Shown: piece after piece, positions 14,188 through 21,725 of the stretch
How positions within the stretch are numbered: position 1 is the first letter of the stretch
Layout of the letters: every line of letters begins with the position of its first letter
Source of the DNA: an uncultured Collinsella sp.
Lineage (GTDB): Bacteria > Actinomycetota > Coriobacteriia > Coriobacteriales > Coriobacteriaceae
Assembly: GCA_958421655.1 (NCBI GenBank)
Contig: CATZMG010000018.1
Coordinates: 1 to 31,679, forward strand
DNA: 31,679 nucleotides
Direction of reading: 5' to 3'
Notes under the pieces: model-generated
What the model saw: only the letters and a program-made list of their open reading frames with translations
The model's database searches: none
Told to the model about the DNA's origin: nothing
Position numbers and translations under genes: made by a program

Positions 14188-16035
14188 ATGTGCGGAATCG
14201 TCGGCTACACCGGCTCTGATATTGCAAAGAACATCCTGGTCACGGGCCTCAAGCGTATGGAGTATCGCGGCTATGACTCCTCGGGCGTCGCGCTCGAGGT
14301 GGGCGAGGGCGCCGCGGCGCACCTCGACGTCATCCGCCGCGTGGGCAAGGTCGCGGGCCTAGAGAGCGAGCTTTCCAACATCGACAGCGACGCTACCTGC
14401 GGTATCGGCCACACCCGTTGGGCCACCCACGGCAAGCCCTCCGTCGTTAACGCTCACCCCCACACCAGCTGCGACGGTCGTATCGCCATCGTCCACAACG
14501 GCATCATCGAGAACTTCGCCGAGCTGCGCGAAGAGCTGGAGGGCCGCGGCCATCACTTTAAGAGCGAGACCGATACCGAGGTCTTCGCGCATCTGATCGA
14601 AGAGGCTTATGTCGAGACGCACGACCTGATGGCCTCCGTGCGCGAGGCTTGCACCCACGTGGTCGGTGCCTATGGTCTGGCCGCCGTGTGCGCTGACGAG
14701 CCCGGCGTGATCGCCGTGGCCCGCAAGGATTCCCCGATCGTAGTCGGCGTGGGCGAAACCGGTTCCTATGTTGCTTCCGATGTCATCGCGCTCATCGACG
14801 CCACCCGCGATGTCGTGGTGCTCGAGGACGGTCAGTTTGCCAAGCTCACGCCCGCAGGCGTCGAGTACACCGACGAGGCTGGCAACGTTATCGAGCCCAA
14901 GGTCACCCACATCGACTGGGACCTGGACATGGCAGAAAAGGGCGGTTATCCCGACTTTATGCTCAAGGAAATCCACGAGCAGCCGCGCGTCGTGCGCGAC
15001 ACGCTGGTCGGTCGTATGACGCCGGCCGGCGAGCTTGACATCGACGAACTGGGCCTTTCGCTCGAGGAGCTCAACGATATCGATCGCGTCTACGTGATCG
15101 CTTGCGGCACCAGCTATCACGCTGGCCTCATTGCTAAGAATCTCATCGAGGGCTGGGCTCGCATCCCCACCGAGGTTGAGGCGGCCAGCGAGTTCCGTTA
15201 TCGCAATCCCATCATCACGCCGACGACGCTCGTCGTTGCCGTGTCCCAGTCGGGCGAGACGGCCGATACCCTTGCTGCCATTCGAGACGCGCGCATCAAG
15301 GGTGCCAAGGTCTTCGGCATCACCAACGTGGTGGGCAGCCCCGTGGCGCGTGAGAGCGACGGCGTCATCTACACTAAGGCCAACAAGGAGATTGCGGTCG
15401 CCTCGACCAAGAGCTTTATCGGCCAGGTCGTGAGCCTCACGCTTTTGGCCCTGCTGCTGGCGCAGGTCAAGTACCGCTTGACCACCAAGCAGGCTCGCAT
15501 GCTGTTCCGCGAGCTTTCCGATACGGCCGAGCAGATCCAGTGGATTTTGGATACCCAAACCGAGGCCGTGCATGAGGCCGCCCTGCTGTGCAAGGACGCG
15601 CAGTCCGCGCTGTTCGTGGGTCGCGGCATGGGTGCCGCTATTTCCTACGAGGGTGCGCTCAAGCTCAAGGAGGTCAGCTACCTGCACGCCGAGGCCTACG
15701 CCGCCGGTGAGATGAAGCACGGCCCCATTGCCCTGATCGACCCGGGCTTCCCTGTCATCGCTGTGGCCACCAAGAGTGCCACCTACGACAAGACCGTGTC
15801 GAACCTTATGGAGTGCAAGGCGCGCGGCGCCAAGGTCATCGTCGTTGCCACCGAGGGCGACGAGGAGATCAACAAGATTGCCGACTGCATCATCCGCGTG
15901 CCGGCAGTCCGCGACGTGTTCAGCCCCATCACGGCGAGTGTCCCGCTGCAGCTGCTCGCCCGCGAGGTCGCCATCCTGCGCGGCTGCGACGTCGACCAGC
16001 CCCGTAACCTGGCCAAGAGCGTCACGGTAGAGTAG
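14188..16035 (+). CDS. glmS: Glutamine--fructose-6-phosphate aminotransferase (isomerising)
   Basis: A 615-residue enzyme (E. coli GlmS is 609) that makes glucosamine 6-phosphate from fructose 6-phosphate and glutamine, the first step to UDP-GlcNAc for the cell wall. The N-terminal glutaminase domain begins MCGIVGYTG with Cys2 as nucleophile after Met removal; GHTRWATHG and HNGIIENF mark its active site. Two SIS sugar isomerase domains follow (ACGTSYHA and VSQSGETADT in the first, GRGMGAAISYEGALKLKE in the second), and the C-terminal tail ends LAKSVTVE as in the family. The chosen ATG gives Cys at position 2, which the mechanism requires; an in-frame ATG 63 bp upstream would block that. AAGGGA lies upstream. 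It is monocistronic with a strong terminator. Confidence 0.97.
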   Translation: MCGIVGYTGSDIAKNILVTGLKRMEYRGYDSSGVALEVGEGAAAHLDVIRRVGKVAGLESELSNIDSDATCGIGHTRWATHGKPSVVNAHPHTSCDGRIAIVHNGIIENFAELREELEGRGHHFKSETDTEVFAHLIEEAYVETHDLMASVREACTHVVGAYGLAAVCADEPGVIAVARKDSPIVVGVGETGSYVASDVIALIDATRDVVVLEDGQFAKLTPAGVEYTDEAGNVIEPKVTHIDWDLDMAEKGGYPDFMLKEIHEQPRVVRDTLVGRMTPAGELDIDELGLSLEELNDIDRVYVIACGTSYHAGLIAKNLIEGWARIPTEVEAASEFRYRNPIITPTTLVVAVSQSGETADTLAAIRDARIKGAKVFGITNVVGSPVARESDGVIYTKANKEIAVASTKSFIGQVVSLTLLALLLAQVKYRLTTKQARMLFRELSDTAEQIQWILDTQTEAVHEAALLCKDAQSALFVGRGMGAAISYEGALKLKEVSYLHAEAYAAGEMKHGPIALIDPGFPVIAVATKSATYDKTVSNLMECKARGAKVIVVATEGDEEINKIADCIIRVPAVRDVFSPITASVPLQLLAREVAILRGCDVDQPRNLAKSVTVE

Positions 16036-16060
16036 TTGGTTCCGCCGTTCTAGCGACTAA

Positions 16061-16099
16061 GGCCCGGCTCCGCATCAAGACGGAGCCGGGCCTTTTTTG
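16061..16099 (+). terminator. glmS terminator
   Basis: A perfect 12-bp GC-rich stem (16061-16072 with 16081-16092) and 8-nt loop are followed by TTTTTTG. Confidence 0.93.
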
Positions 16100-16100
16100 C

Positions 16101-16151
16101 ATTTGACCAGATAAAACCCGCCAAAATGAACCTGTCCCTTTTTGGCAGGTT
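16101..16151 (+). repeat. Dispersed 50-bp intergenic repeat, copy D
   Basis: Same family and orientation as copies A and B, with a divergent first 8 bases. It ends TTTTTGGCAGGTT, and the complement of the GntR stop codon (TTA, 16150-16152) starts in its last two bases, exactly as at larE. On the minus strand it can fold into a terminator-like hairpin. Confidence 0.85.
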
Positions 16152-16881
16152 AGCGGAGCTTGCTGGTCTCGAAGTACTCGGGGAACTGGTCCAGAACCTC
16201 GGTCTGGTTGCGGAACATCATATGCAGGTGCTTGCTAACCAAAAAGCTCGCTTCGATGGGGTCGCGACCGGCGATAGCGCGGCGAATCTGCTTGTGCTCG
16301 TTCACGATGTCCTGATTGTCGAGAACTTGCGTGGCGGCGCGCAGCCAGCGGAAGCGCTCCAGGTCGGCATTGGTCTCTTCGAGCCACGACCACACGGTGC
16401 TGCGACATGCGATGCTAAAAATCATGTGATGCATGAGGTTGTCGCTCAAAAAGAAGCCGATGCGATCCTCTTCGGCCATGGCCTTTTCTTGCAGCACGAT
16501 GGCGCGGTCGAGCTGCTCGATGCCGGCCGACGTGGCGCGCGCACAGCACTCCACAATCACCTGCTTTTCCAGATGCTCGCGGATGTAACAGGCACTCTCG
16601 GCAAGGGTGAGGTTGATGGGTGAGACGTAGGTGCCGCTCTGGGGCACGGTGCGCACCAGGCCTTCCTGCGCCAAGCGAACCAAAGCCTCGCGCACGGGCG
16701 TGCGCCCCATATCCAGGTCGTCGCAAAGTTGCTTGACGCCCAGCTTTTCGCCCGGCTTGTAGTCCAGGTAGACGATTTTGCGTCGAATGGTGTGGTAGGA
16801 CTGGTCCTGTAGGCTCGTTTCCTGCTCGCCGACGTGCATCGATTCTTCCATAGCGCCTCGCAACTGTTCTATCAAACTCAT
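16150..16881 (-). CDS. GntR-family regulator, FadR/FCD subfamily
   Basis: A 243-residue one-component regulator. The winged-helix domain spans about 25-88, with PGEKLGVKQLCDDLDMGRTP around 43-62 and the wing ending RTVPQSGTYVSP. The C-terminal all-helical FCD domain (about 95-235) usually binds an organic acid or sugar acid, often with a metal held by His and Asp residues (FLSDNLMHHMI, near 143-153, may contribute). The first ATG (16881) has no clear ribosome site. An in-frame ATG at 16851 has GAGG close by and may be the real start, giving 233 residues. It is divergent from the YeiH-type transporter across 163 bp, so that gene is a candidate target. Confidence 0.88.
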   Translation of the reverse strand: MSLIEQLRGAMEESMHVGEQETSLQDQSYHTIRRKIVYLDYKPGEKLGVKQLCDDLDMGRTPVREALVRLAQEGLVRTVPQSGTYVSPINLTLAESACYIREHLEKQVIVECCARATSAGIEQLDRAIVLQEKAMAEEDRIGFFLSDNLMHHMIFSIACRSTVWSWLEETNADLERFRWLRAATQVLDNQDIVNEHKQIRRAIAGRDPIEASFLVSKHLHMMFRNQTEVLDQFPEYFETSKLR

Positions 16882-17044
16882 ATGTCAGTTGTTAATTATG
16901 CCGCGAATCAGCTCTCCGCGGTGGGTAATTCGGCTGTCGCCCGAGAACTATTGCGGCATCTTAGTCTGTGTTTGCGCAAGGCTGCGCTCAATGTTGCCGT
17001 ATCATAAGCCGTCGCAAACGTGAAAGAGAAAGAAGGAATCCCAT

Positions 17045-18079
17045 ATGCACCTGGCAAATATCGTACGCGAGCGCTGGAAGGGTGTCTTGTTCTGCCTGAT
17101 CATCGCTATCCCCGCAACGCTGCTCGGCAAACAGATTGAGGTGGTCGGTGGGCCGGTATTCGCCATCCTCTTTGGCATGGTCCTAGCGCTCGTCTTTCCC
17201 AAGAATCGTCGCGAACAGCTCGCCGCCGGCGTCACCTATACGTCCAAAAAAGTCTTGCAGTACGCGGTTATCCTGCTTGGCTTTGGCATGAACCTCTCCC
17301 AGATTCTGTCCAAGGGCGCCCAGTCGCTGCCGATTATCGTGGCGACGATCTCGACCTCGCTTGTCATCGCCTTTGTGCTCTGCCGCGTTATGAACGTGCC
17401 GGGCAAGATCGCGACGCTTGTAGGTGTGGGTTCGTCGATTTGCGGCGGTTCGGCCATCGCTGCGACCGCGCCCGTCATCGATGCCGACGATCGCGAGATT
17501 GCCCAGGCCATTTCGGTCATCTTCCTGTTTAACGTTATCGCGGCGCTCGTGTTTCCGACGCTCGGCGGCATGCTCGGGCTGACCAACGAGGGCTTTGGCC
17601 TGTTTGCCGGTACCGCCATCAACGACACCTCGTCCGTAACGGCTGCGGCGAGCGCTTGGGACAGCATGCATCCCGGCGCCAATGTGCTCGAGAGCGCCAC
17701 GGTGGTCAAGCTCACCAGAACGCTGGCCATTATTCCCATCACGTTGGTTCTCGCATGCTGGCAGATGCATCTGGCGCGCAAGGCCGGCGGTGACGCTAAG
17801 AGCACGTTCTCCCTTAAACGCGCGTTTCCCACGTTTGTGCTGTTCTTTGTGCTGGCGAGCGTGATCACCACGGTGCTTCAGCTTCCCGCGTCCGTTACGG
17901 CGCCCATCAAGGAGCTGTCGAAGTTCTTTATTGTGATGGCCATGGCGGCTATTGGTTTTAATACCGATATCGTCGAGCTGGTCAAAAAGGGCGGTAAGCC
18001 CATCGCGCTGGGCTTTTGCTGCTGGATTGGCATTGCGTGCATGAGTTTGGGAATGCAGCACGTGCTGGGAATCTGGTAG
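17045..18079 (+). CDS. YeiH/UPF0324-family membrane transporter (putative sulfate exporter family)
   Basis: A 344-residue integral membrane protein with about ten hydrophobic segments. It matches the YeiH family (Cons_hypoth698), annotated in databases as putative sulfate exporters; the true substrate of most members is unproven. The family hallmark GVGSSICGGSAI is at 127-138, and GTAINDTSSVTAA (about 190-202) is also conserved. AAGGAAT precedes the ATG. It stands alone downstream of a divergent FCD-type GntR regulator, a pairing that suggests induction by a small acid, though this is inference. A possible -10, TATCAT, is at 17000-17005 with no good -35. Confidence 0.85.
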   Translation: MHLANIVRERWKGVLFCLIIAIPATLLGKQIEVVGGPVFAILFGMVLALVFPKNRREQLAAGVTYTSKKVLQYAVILLGFGMNLSQILSKGAQSLPIIVATISTSLVIAFVLCRVMNVPGKIATLVGVGSSICGGSAIAATAPVIDADDREIAQAISVIFLFNVIAALVFPTLGGMLGLTNEGFGLFAGTAINDTSSVTAAASAWDSMHPGANVLESATVVKLTRTLAIIPITLVLACWQMHLARKAGGDAKSTFSLKRAFPTFVLFFVLASVITTVLQLPASVTAPIKELSKFFIVMAMAAIGFNTDIVELVKKGGKPIALGFCCWIGIACMSLGMQHVLGIW

Positions 18080-18131
18080 AGAAGTAGCTTGTTTGCGTGC
18101 TGCGTGCTGGTGAGCGCATTCTCACGGTGGA

Positions 18132-18219
18132 GCGATAGGAGCTCTTGCGGGTATGGCTTGTCCGCAGGTTTATAAGTCCCGAAGAGCTCTTATCGCCCCG
18201 CCAGGATGGCGATGCGGGG
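18132..18219 (+). ncRNA. Candidate structured RNA in the 5' region of the Fis-type regulator
   Basis: In the 266-bp gap after the transporter gene, 18132-18146 (GCGATAGGAGCTCTT) pairs with 18182-18196 (15 bp, one G-U). It encloses a GCGG/CCGC helix (18147-18150 with 18162-18165) and a 16-nt single-stranded part. An adjoining CCCCGC/GCGGGG stem (18196-18201 with 18214-18219) follows. A TATAGT -10-like box at 18255-18260 lies after it, so the structure could be the 3' end of the transporter mRNA rather than a leader. It matches no riboswitch class I know. Confidence 0.4.
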
Positions 18220-18345
18220 CAACACCTATACTCGCAGGACGGCGCTTTCTGCCCTATAGTGTTTGGTGAGCAATATCGTTCAATTTTGAAACACTCGGTC
18301 GTGCGATCGGCGGCGGCTGCATGTCGCCGCGGACAGGGGCAAATC

Positions 18346-19563
18346 ATGGATAGCGATGCCAGGCTGAACATCTTGACCGAGGCCCTAGCTGCTGCCGGGG
18401 CCTCGGCATTGACAATCGATGCGCGTGGGGACGTCGCGATCTCGACCATGAATGACGCGGCGCTTGAGCGGGATGTGGCGGCTTTTGTCGCTGAGCGTCT
18501 CGGCCGTATAGGAGACGGCGCGCGTCTGGTTATGGGGCGTGAGGGTGCGCGCCTGAGCCTGACCGTTCGCCCCACCGACAAAGAGAGCGGGGGCCTTTGG
18601 GTCGTCGTGGTCCGCGAGGTGCGCGGTGCCGCGGCGCATGCGGGCATCGAGTGGCTCAACGCCGATGAAGTTGAGGCCCGCTACGAATCGAGCGCGTACG
18701 GCATCGTTGAGGGTGCCGCTGCGGTGGCTGCACCGGTTGCCGAGAGCTACGCGCGCGGTGTGCCCCTTATGCTCGAGGGCGAGCTGGGAGCGGGTCAGGT
18801 CGAGATCGCCAAGCGCCTCTATCTGGACGGTCCTTTTGCCGATCAGCCCTTTGTTTCCGTCGCGCTCGATGAGCTCACCGAGCGCGGTTGGCGCCACGTG
18901 CTCAAAAGCGCCGAATCGCCGTTGTTCCAAACAGGGCTGACCCTTTGCATTGAGGGCTGGAACGCGGTTGGCCCCCAGCGCCTCCGCGAGCTGGTCTCCA
19001 CGATGGCCGACACCGCGTTGGCGACGCGCTGCCATGTGGTGCTGACGGCGAATGACATCCCGGGCGGCGGCGAAAGTGATCAAGCCGCCTTTGTGACCGA
19101 GCGCTTCGCCTGTGCGGTGAGCGTGGCGCCGGCAATCGCCGAGCAGGGGGCCGCGTCGACGAAGGTTGCGCGCTATTTGGAATATCTCGCTGATGCATTT
19201 GGGACGGCAGCGCCCACGCTGTCTGCCGCGGCGACGAAGACGCTCGATGCTTACCGCTGGCCGCGCAATTATCTGCAGCTCCGCGAGGTCTCGGAACGAC
19301 TGTATATATTGGTGGGGACGGGCACGGTGGACCGCGCTGTGGCGGAGGAAGTGCTCGCCCAAGAGGACGTGATTAAGACCGCAACCTTTGGCGCCCCGAC
19401 GCTCGAAAGTGACCTGTATATCCTGCGACCGCTGGCCGATACCGAGCGAGATATCGCGCATCTGGTTGTAGACCATCTCCACGGCAACCGAACCCGTGCG
19501 GCGGAGGTGCTGGGCATAAGCCGTACAACGCTGTGGCGCTTGCTGAAGGACGATGACCGCTGA
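18346..19563 (+). CDS. Fis-type regulator resembling a degenerate sigma-54 activator
   Basis: A 405-residue protein built like an NtrC/PrpR-type activator but with a decayed ATPase. Residues 1-115 are an N-terminal sensor-like region of no known type. The central AAA+-like region spans about 115-330: the Walker A place reads GELGAGQVEIA (145-155) and lacks the GK[ST], the Walker B place reads LCIEGWN rather than LFLDE, and no GAFTGA loop is seen. YRWPRNYLQLREV (303-315) matches the conserved YxWPGNVREL end of such domains. A Fis-type HTH is clear at 378-400 (NRTRAAEVLGISRTTLWRLL). It probably binds DNA without activating sigma-54. AGGGG lies 8 nt before the ATG. Its target is unknown. Confidence 0.75.
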   Translation: MDSDARLNILTEALAAAGASALTIDARGDVAISTMNDAALERDVAAFVAERLGRIGDGARLVMGREGARLSLTVRPTDKESGGLWVVVVREVRGAAAHAGIEWLNADEVEARYESSAYGIVEGAAAVAAPVAESYARGVPLMLEGELGAGQVEIAKRLYLDGPFADQPFVSVALDELTERGWRHVLKSAESPLFQTGLTLCIEGWNAVGPQRLRELVSTMADTALATRCHVVLTANDIPGGGESDQAAFVTERFACAVSVAPAIAEQGAASTKVARYLEYLADAFGTAAPTLSAAATKTLDAYRWPRNYLQLREVSERLYILVGTGTVDRAVAEEVLAQEDVIKTATFGAPTLESDLYILRPLADTERDIAHLVVDHLHGNRTRAAEVLGISRTTLWRLLKDDDR

Positions 19564-19647
19564 GCGAGGCGCCCGTGACCGCGCGCGACGCGTGTGCTAC
19601 AGTCCAAAGCGTTATTGTTTCGATTTGGTTACGGCGTGCGAGGGCAT

Positions 19648-20223
19648 ATGGCTGAGACTTCAAAACCGAGCCGCAGAAGGCGGAGCGCCGCGCCGGTTAA
19701 CCGACGCACGACATCGGTGACGTGGGGCAAACACGCCTCGGGGTTTGACGGCTCGTTCAAGCGCACTAAATACGGCTATCCTTCGGCAAGCGCCCGCTTG
19801 GCCATGCAGGCAGAGTCCTCGTTGTGGGGCCGCAAACGCGTGGTGGGCTCAAAGCTCAAGCACGATGGAACGCTCGGTTACATCAGCCGCGGGGCGGCTC
19901 GCCGCAGCGGACTCAATCCGGCTGGTTGGCATCGTTATGTTCCGATCGCGGTCGTCGTTGCAGTGATCGTCATCGCACTCGCTGCGCTTGGCTACGCCGG
20001 CGGTGGCGCCAACTTGGACGCAGTGTTTAAATCGCCCGAGCTCGCGCATGCAGGCACAGAAGTTGTCGAGGGCGCACAGACCCAGACGGGCGTTGCGCCC
20101 CAGCGCGGTATCGTTGCGGCGGCCTCCACCATCGCCGATGCGCAAAAGGACGAAGACAAGCAAGGCGACGACGTCGATGCGAATCAGACGAGCGAAACGG
20201 CAATAACTCCATCGGCGGGATAA
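19648..20223 (+). CDS. Uncharacterised single-pass membrane protein
   Basis: A 191-residue protein I do not recognise. Residues 1-95 are strongly basic, with a run of Arg at 9-12 and many Lys/Arg. Residues 99-117 form one hydrophobic membrane segment. Residues 120-191 are acidic and Asp/Glu/Gln/Thr-rich, ending in a likely disordered tail. By charge, the N-terminus is expected in the cytoplasm and the tail outside. The basic part contains a motif-like segment, GRKRVVGSKLKHDGTLGYIS (61-80). The ATG at 19648 has GAGGG upstream; a start 54 bp earlier is also open. It follows the Fis-type regulator by 84 bp in the same direction and is followed by a hairpin. Function unknown. Confidence 0.7.
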   Translation: MAETSKPSRRRRSAAPVNRRTTSVTWGKHASGFDGSFKRTKYGYPSASARLAMQAESSLWGRKRVVGSKLKHDGTLGYISRGAARRSGLNPAGWHRYVPIAVVVAVIVIALAALGYAGGGANLDAVFKSPELAHAGTEVVEGAQTQTGVAPQRGIVAAASTIADAQKDEDKQGDDVDANQTSETAITPSAG

Positions 20224-20233
20224 GTTGCGAGTG

Positions 20234-20270
20234 GGGCAGCTAATTTGGGACGGGGCTTTTTTAGCTGCCC
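20234..20270 (+). terminator. Hairpin downstream of the membrane protein gene
   Basis: GGGCAGCTAA (20234-20243) pairs perfectly with TTAGCTGCCC (20261-20270) across a 17-nt loop ending CTTTT. No T-run follows the stem, so termination is plausible but not certain. Confidence 0.5.
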
Positions 20271-20310
20271 AAGACAGTGGCTCATTCGATGTCAGTCGCC
20301 AAAAGCGAGC

Positions 20311-20406
20311 GAGCCGCATTTGCGCCAAGGTGACGTGAAATGAGAGGGCGCTGACCTTCTGGTCGCGCCCTCGAAATTGAACGTCAGATTGGCGTGAATG
20401 CGGCCC
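20311..20406. repeat. 96-bp long imperfect palindrome with inner hairpin
   Basis: 26-base arms (20311-20336 and 20381-20406) pair with five differences, two of them G-U compatible. They enclose a second perfect stem, GAGGGCGC/GCGCCCTC (20344-20351 with 20365-20372), with an inner GACC/GGTC. It fills the space between two convergent genes. It could be a palindromic mobile unit or a stable RNA or terminator structure. Confidence 0.6.
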
Positions 20407-20423
20407 GCGCAGCGTCAACGAGC

Positions 20424-20445
20424 CCGCCGTTCGGTAGAACGGCGG
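20424..20445 (-). terminator. Hairpin after the nitroreductase gene
   Basis: CCGCCGTTC (20424-20432) pairs perfectly with GAACGGCGG (20437-20445) around a 4-nt loop, 6 bp after the minus-strand stop codon. The T-tail is missing. Confidence 0.5.
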
Positions 20446-20451
20446 AACTAA

Positions 20452-20973
20452 TTACCTTACGTAGACCACGTTGTCGCGGCGGGGTTTGGGCTCGGGCAGC
20501 GTGTCCTCGGCATAGCCCAGAATGCAGTGACCGACACCGCGCAGGCTGCCGTCGGCGGGTAGACCCCAACTGGCCAGTAGCTCCAGGCCCTCGGGCGAAT
20601 CGAAAACCTCGTGGGCGCGATGAATCCAGCACGAATCAACGCCCAGCGCATAGGCAGCGTTGAGCAGGTTGCCCATGGCGAGCGAGCCGTCTTCCAGATG
20701 TGTGGGCACGCTGCGGTCAACCAGCACCACCACAACGGTCTTGGCACCGTAGAAGGGGTCGCCGTTGCTGCCCATGACCTGGGCGTTGAGCTGTGAGAGA
20801 CGCTCGACGGTCGCGGGGTCGGTGACGGCGACAAACGTCACCGGCTGGCGGCCCATGCCGCTCGGTGCATATTGGCCGGCTTCGATAATACGTGCAAGCT
20901 TTTCGGCCTCGACGGGACGATCGCTGTAGTTGCGGCAGCTGCGGCGGTGAATGAGTGCTTCGATAGTCTCCAT
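20452..20973 (-). CDS. Nitroreductase-family FMN oxidoreductase
   Basis: A 173-residue flavoprotein of the small nitroreductase group that uses NAD(P)H to reduce nitro compounds, quinones or similar acceptors. HRRSCRNYSDRPV (8-20) holds the FMN phosphate-binding Arg-Ser-x-Arg, and QYAPSGMGRQPV (34-45) and GLPADGSLRGVGHCILGYAED (in two halves, about 136-146 and 147-156) match the other FMN and dimer segments. The start at 20973 has AAGGAG 5-6 nt upstream; an in-frame ATG 96 bp upstream lacks one. It stands alone, convergent with the membrane protein gene. The 294-bp gap to the next gene on the other side holds an AT-rich segment and no recognised gene. Confidence 0.88.
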   Translation of the reverse strand: METIEALIHRRSCRNYSDRPVEAEKLARIIEAGQYAPSGMGRQPVTFVAVTDPATVERLSQLNAQVMGSNGDPFYGAKTVVVVLVDRSVPTHLEDGSLAMGNLLNAAYALGVDSCWIHRAHEVFDSPEGLELLASWGLPADGSLRGVGHCILGYAEDTLPEPKPRRDNVVYVR

Positions 20974-21267
20974 GGTGTCTCCTTGCGGCGCAGTTGTAGA
21001 TGCCCCGTTCATACCCGTCGGGCTCAAACGATAGACGGTCAATTGCCCGGCTAAAAGGATAGATTCCAATTGGGAAAGTAGGTTTGCATAAAAGTACCTT
21101 CAGAATGTGACAAACAAATGGGATGGTTAAACGTTTTATCCCGTCTACCCTGCGGTTTTTTACCACTTGCCTAAATGATGCGCGCATAAGCTCTGATAAA
21201 GGTTTTACTAAAGGAGCACCAACGTTTATCAACGCGCCATGGTGGCGCCGGGCCAGGAGGTAACATC

Positions 21268-21558
21268 ATGTTCCAGGCTGGAGATGTCGTCGAGACCGAC
21301 TTCGAAGGATTTCTGAAGCTGCTGCGTTCCAAGACGCGCGCTTTCGTGTCGATCAATGATCACGAGTACTACATCACGCACACCGATGGCTATTGGCGTG
21401 TTCAGGATTGCGAGGCCCTCAACGATAAGGGCCACTTTACTGACTGCTCCGAGCTGGTCAACACGGTCTGCGAGGTCGTCGAGCTGCCGTGGATCTGCGG
21501 CAAGAGCCTGCACGATAGCTTCTCGGGCGCCACGGTCTACGAGGCCGTTGCTGCCTAA
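21268..21558 (+). CDS. Small uncharacterised protein
   Basis: A 96-residue acidic soluble protein that I do not recognise. It has no membrane segment and no clear catalytic motif. It has four Cys (residues about 48, 60, 68 and 77), an aromatic-rich central part (EYYITHTDGYWRVQDCE, 33-49) and looks like a compact alpha/beta domain. A strong ribosome site, CAGGAGGTAACATC, precedes the ATG, and a strong terminator follows, so it is a real, well-expressed single gene. Function cannot be inferred from context; neighbours are a nitroreductase (divergent) and a MarR-efflux operon. Confidence 0.75.
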   Translation: MFQAGDVVETDFEGFLKLLRSKTRAFVSINDHEYYITHTDGYWRVQDCEALNDKGHFTDCSELVNTVCEVVELPWICGKSLHDSFSGATVYEAVAA

Positions 21559-21584
21559 CGGCCAACAACTGATATTCTCTCGCA

Positions 21585-21620
21585 ACCGCCGGCGCCGCCC
21601 CCGCGCCGGCGGTCTTTTTT
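21585..21620 (+). terminator. Terminator of the small protein gene
   Basis: A perfect 11-bp stem (21585-21595 with 21603-21613) and 7-nt loop are followed by CTTTTTT. Confidence 0.92.
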
Positions 21621-21662
21621 GTCGATATGCTTATGTAGAGCCGACCATAAACAACGAGCGTA

Positions 21663-21721
21663 TTGACGATAGTCAAAACTCGGACTAATGTAGAGATATA
21701 AATTGGTCAAAACTCGGACTA
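21663..21721 (+). promoter_or_regulatory. marR-ABC promoter with two MarR-like operators
   Basis: TTGACG (21663-21668) and TAATGT (21686-21691) are 17 bp apart and form a plausible promoter. A 16-bp direct repeat, GTCAAAACTCGGACTA, occurs at 21672-21687 and 21706-21721 (34-bp period). Each unit is flanked as TAGTC-N8-GACTA or TGGTC-N8-GACTA, the inverted arrangement expected for MarR dimers. The first lies between -35 and -10, the second just before the start codon. Confidence 0.72.
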
Positions 21722-21725
21722 TCGA

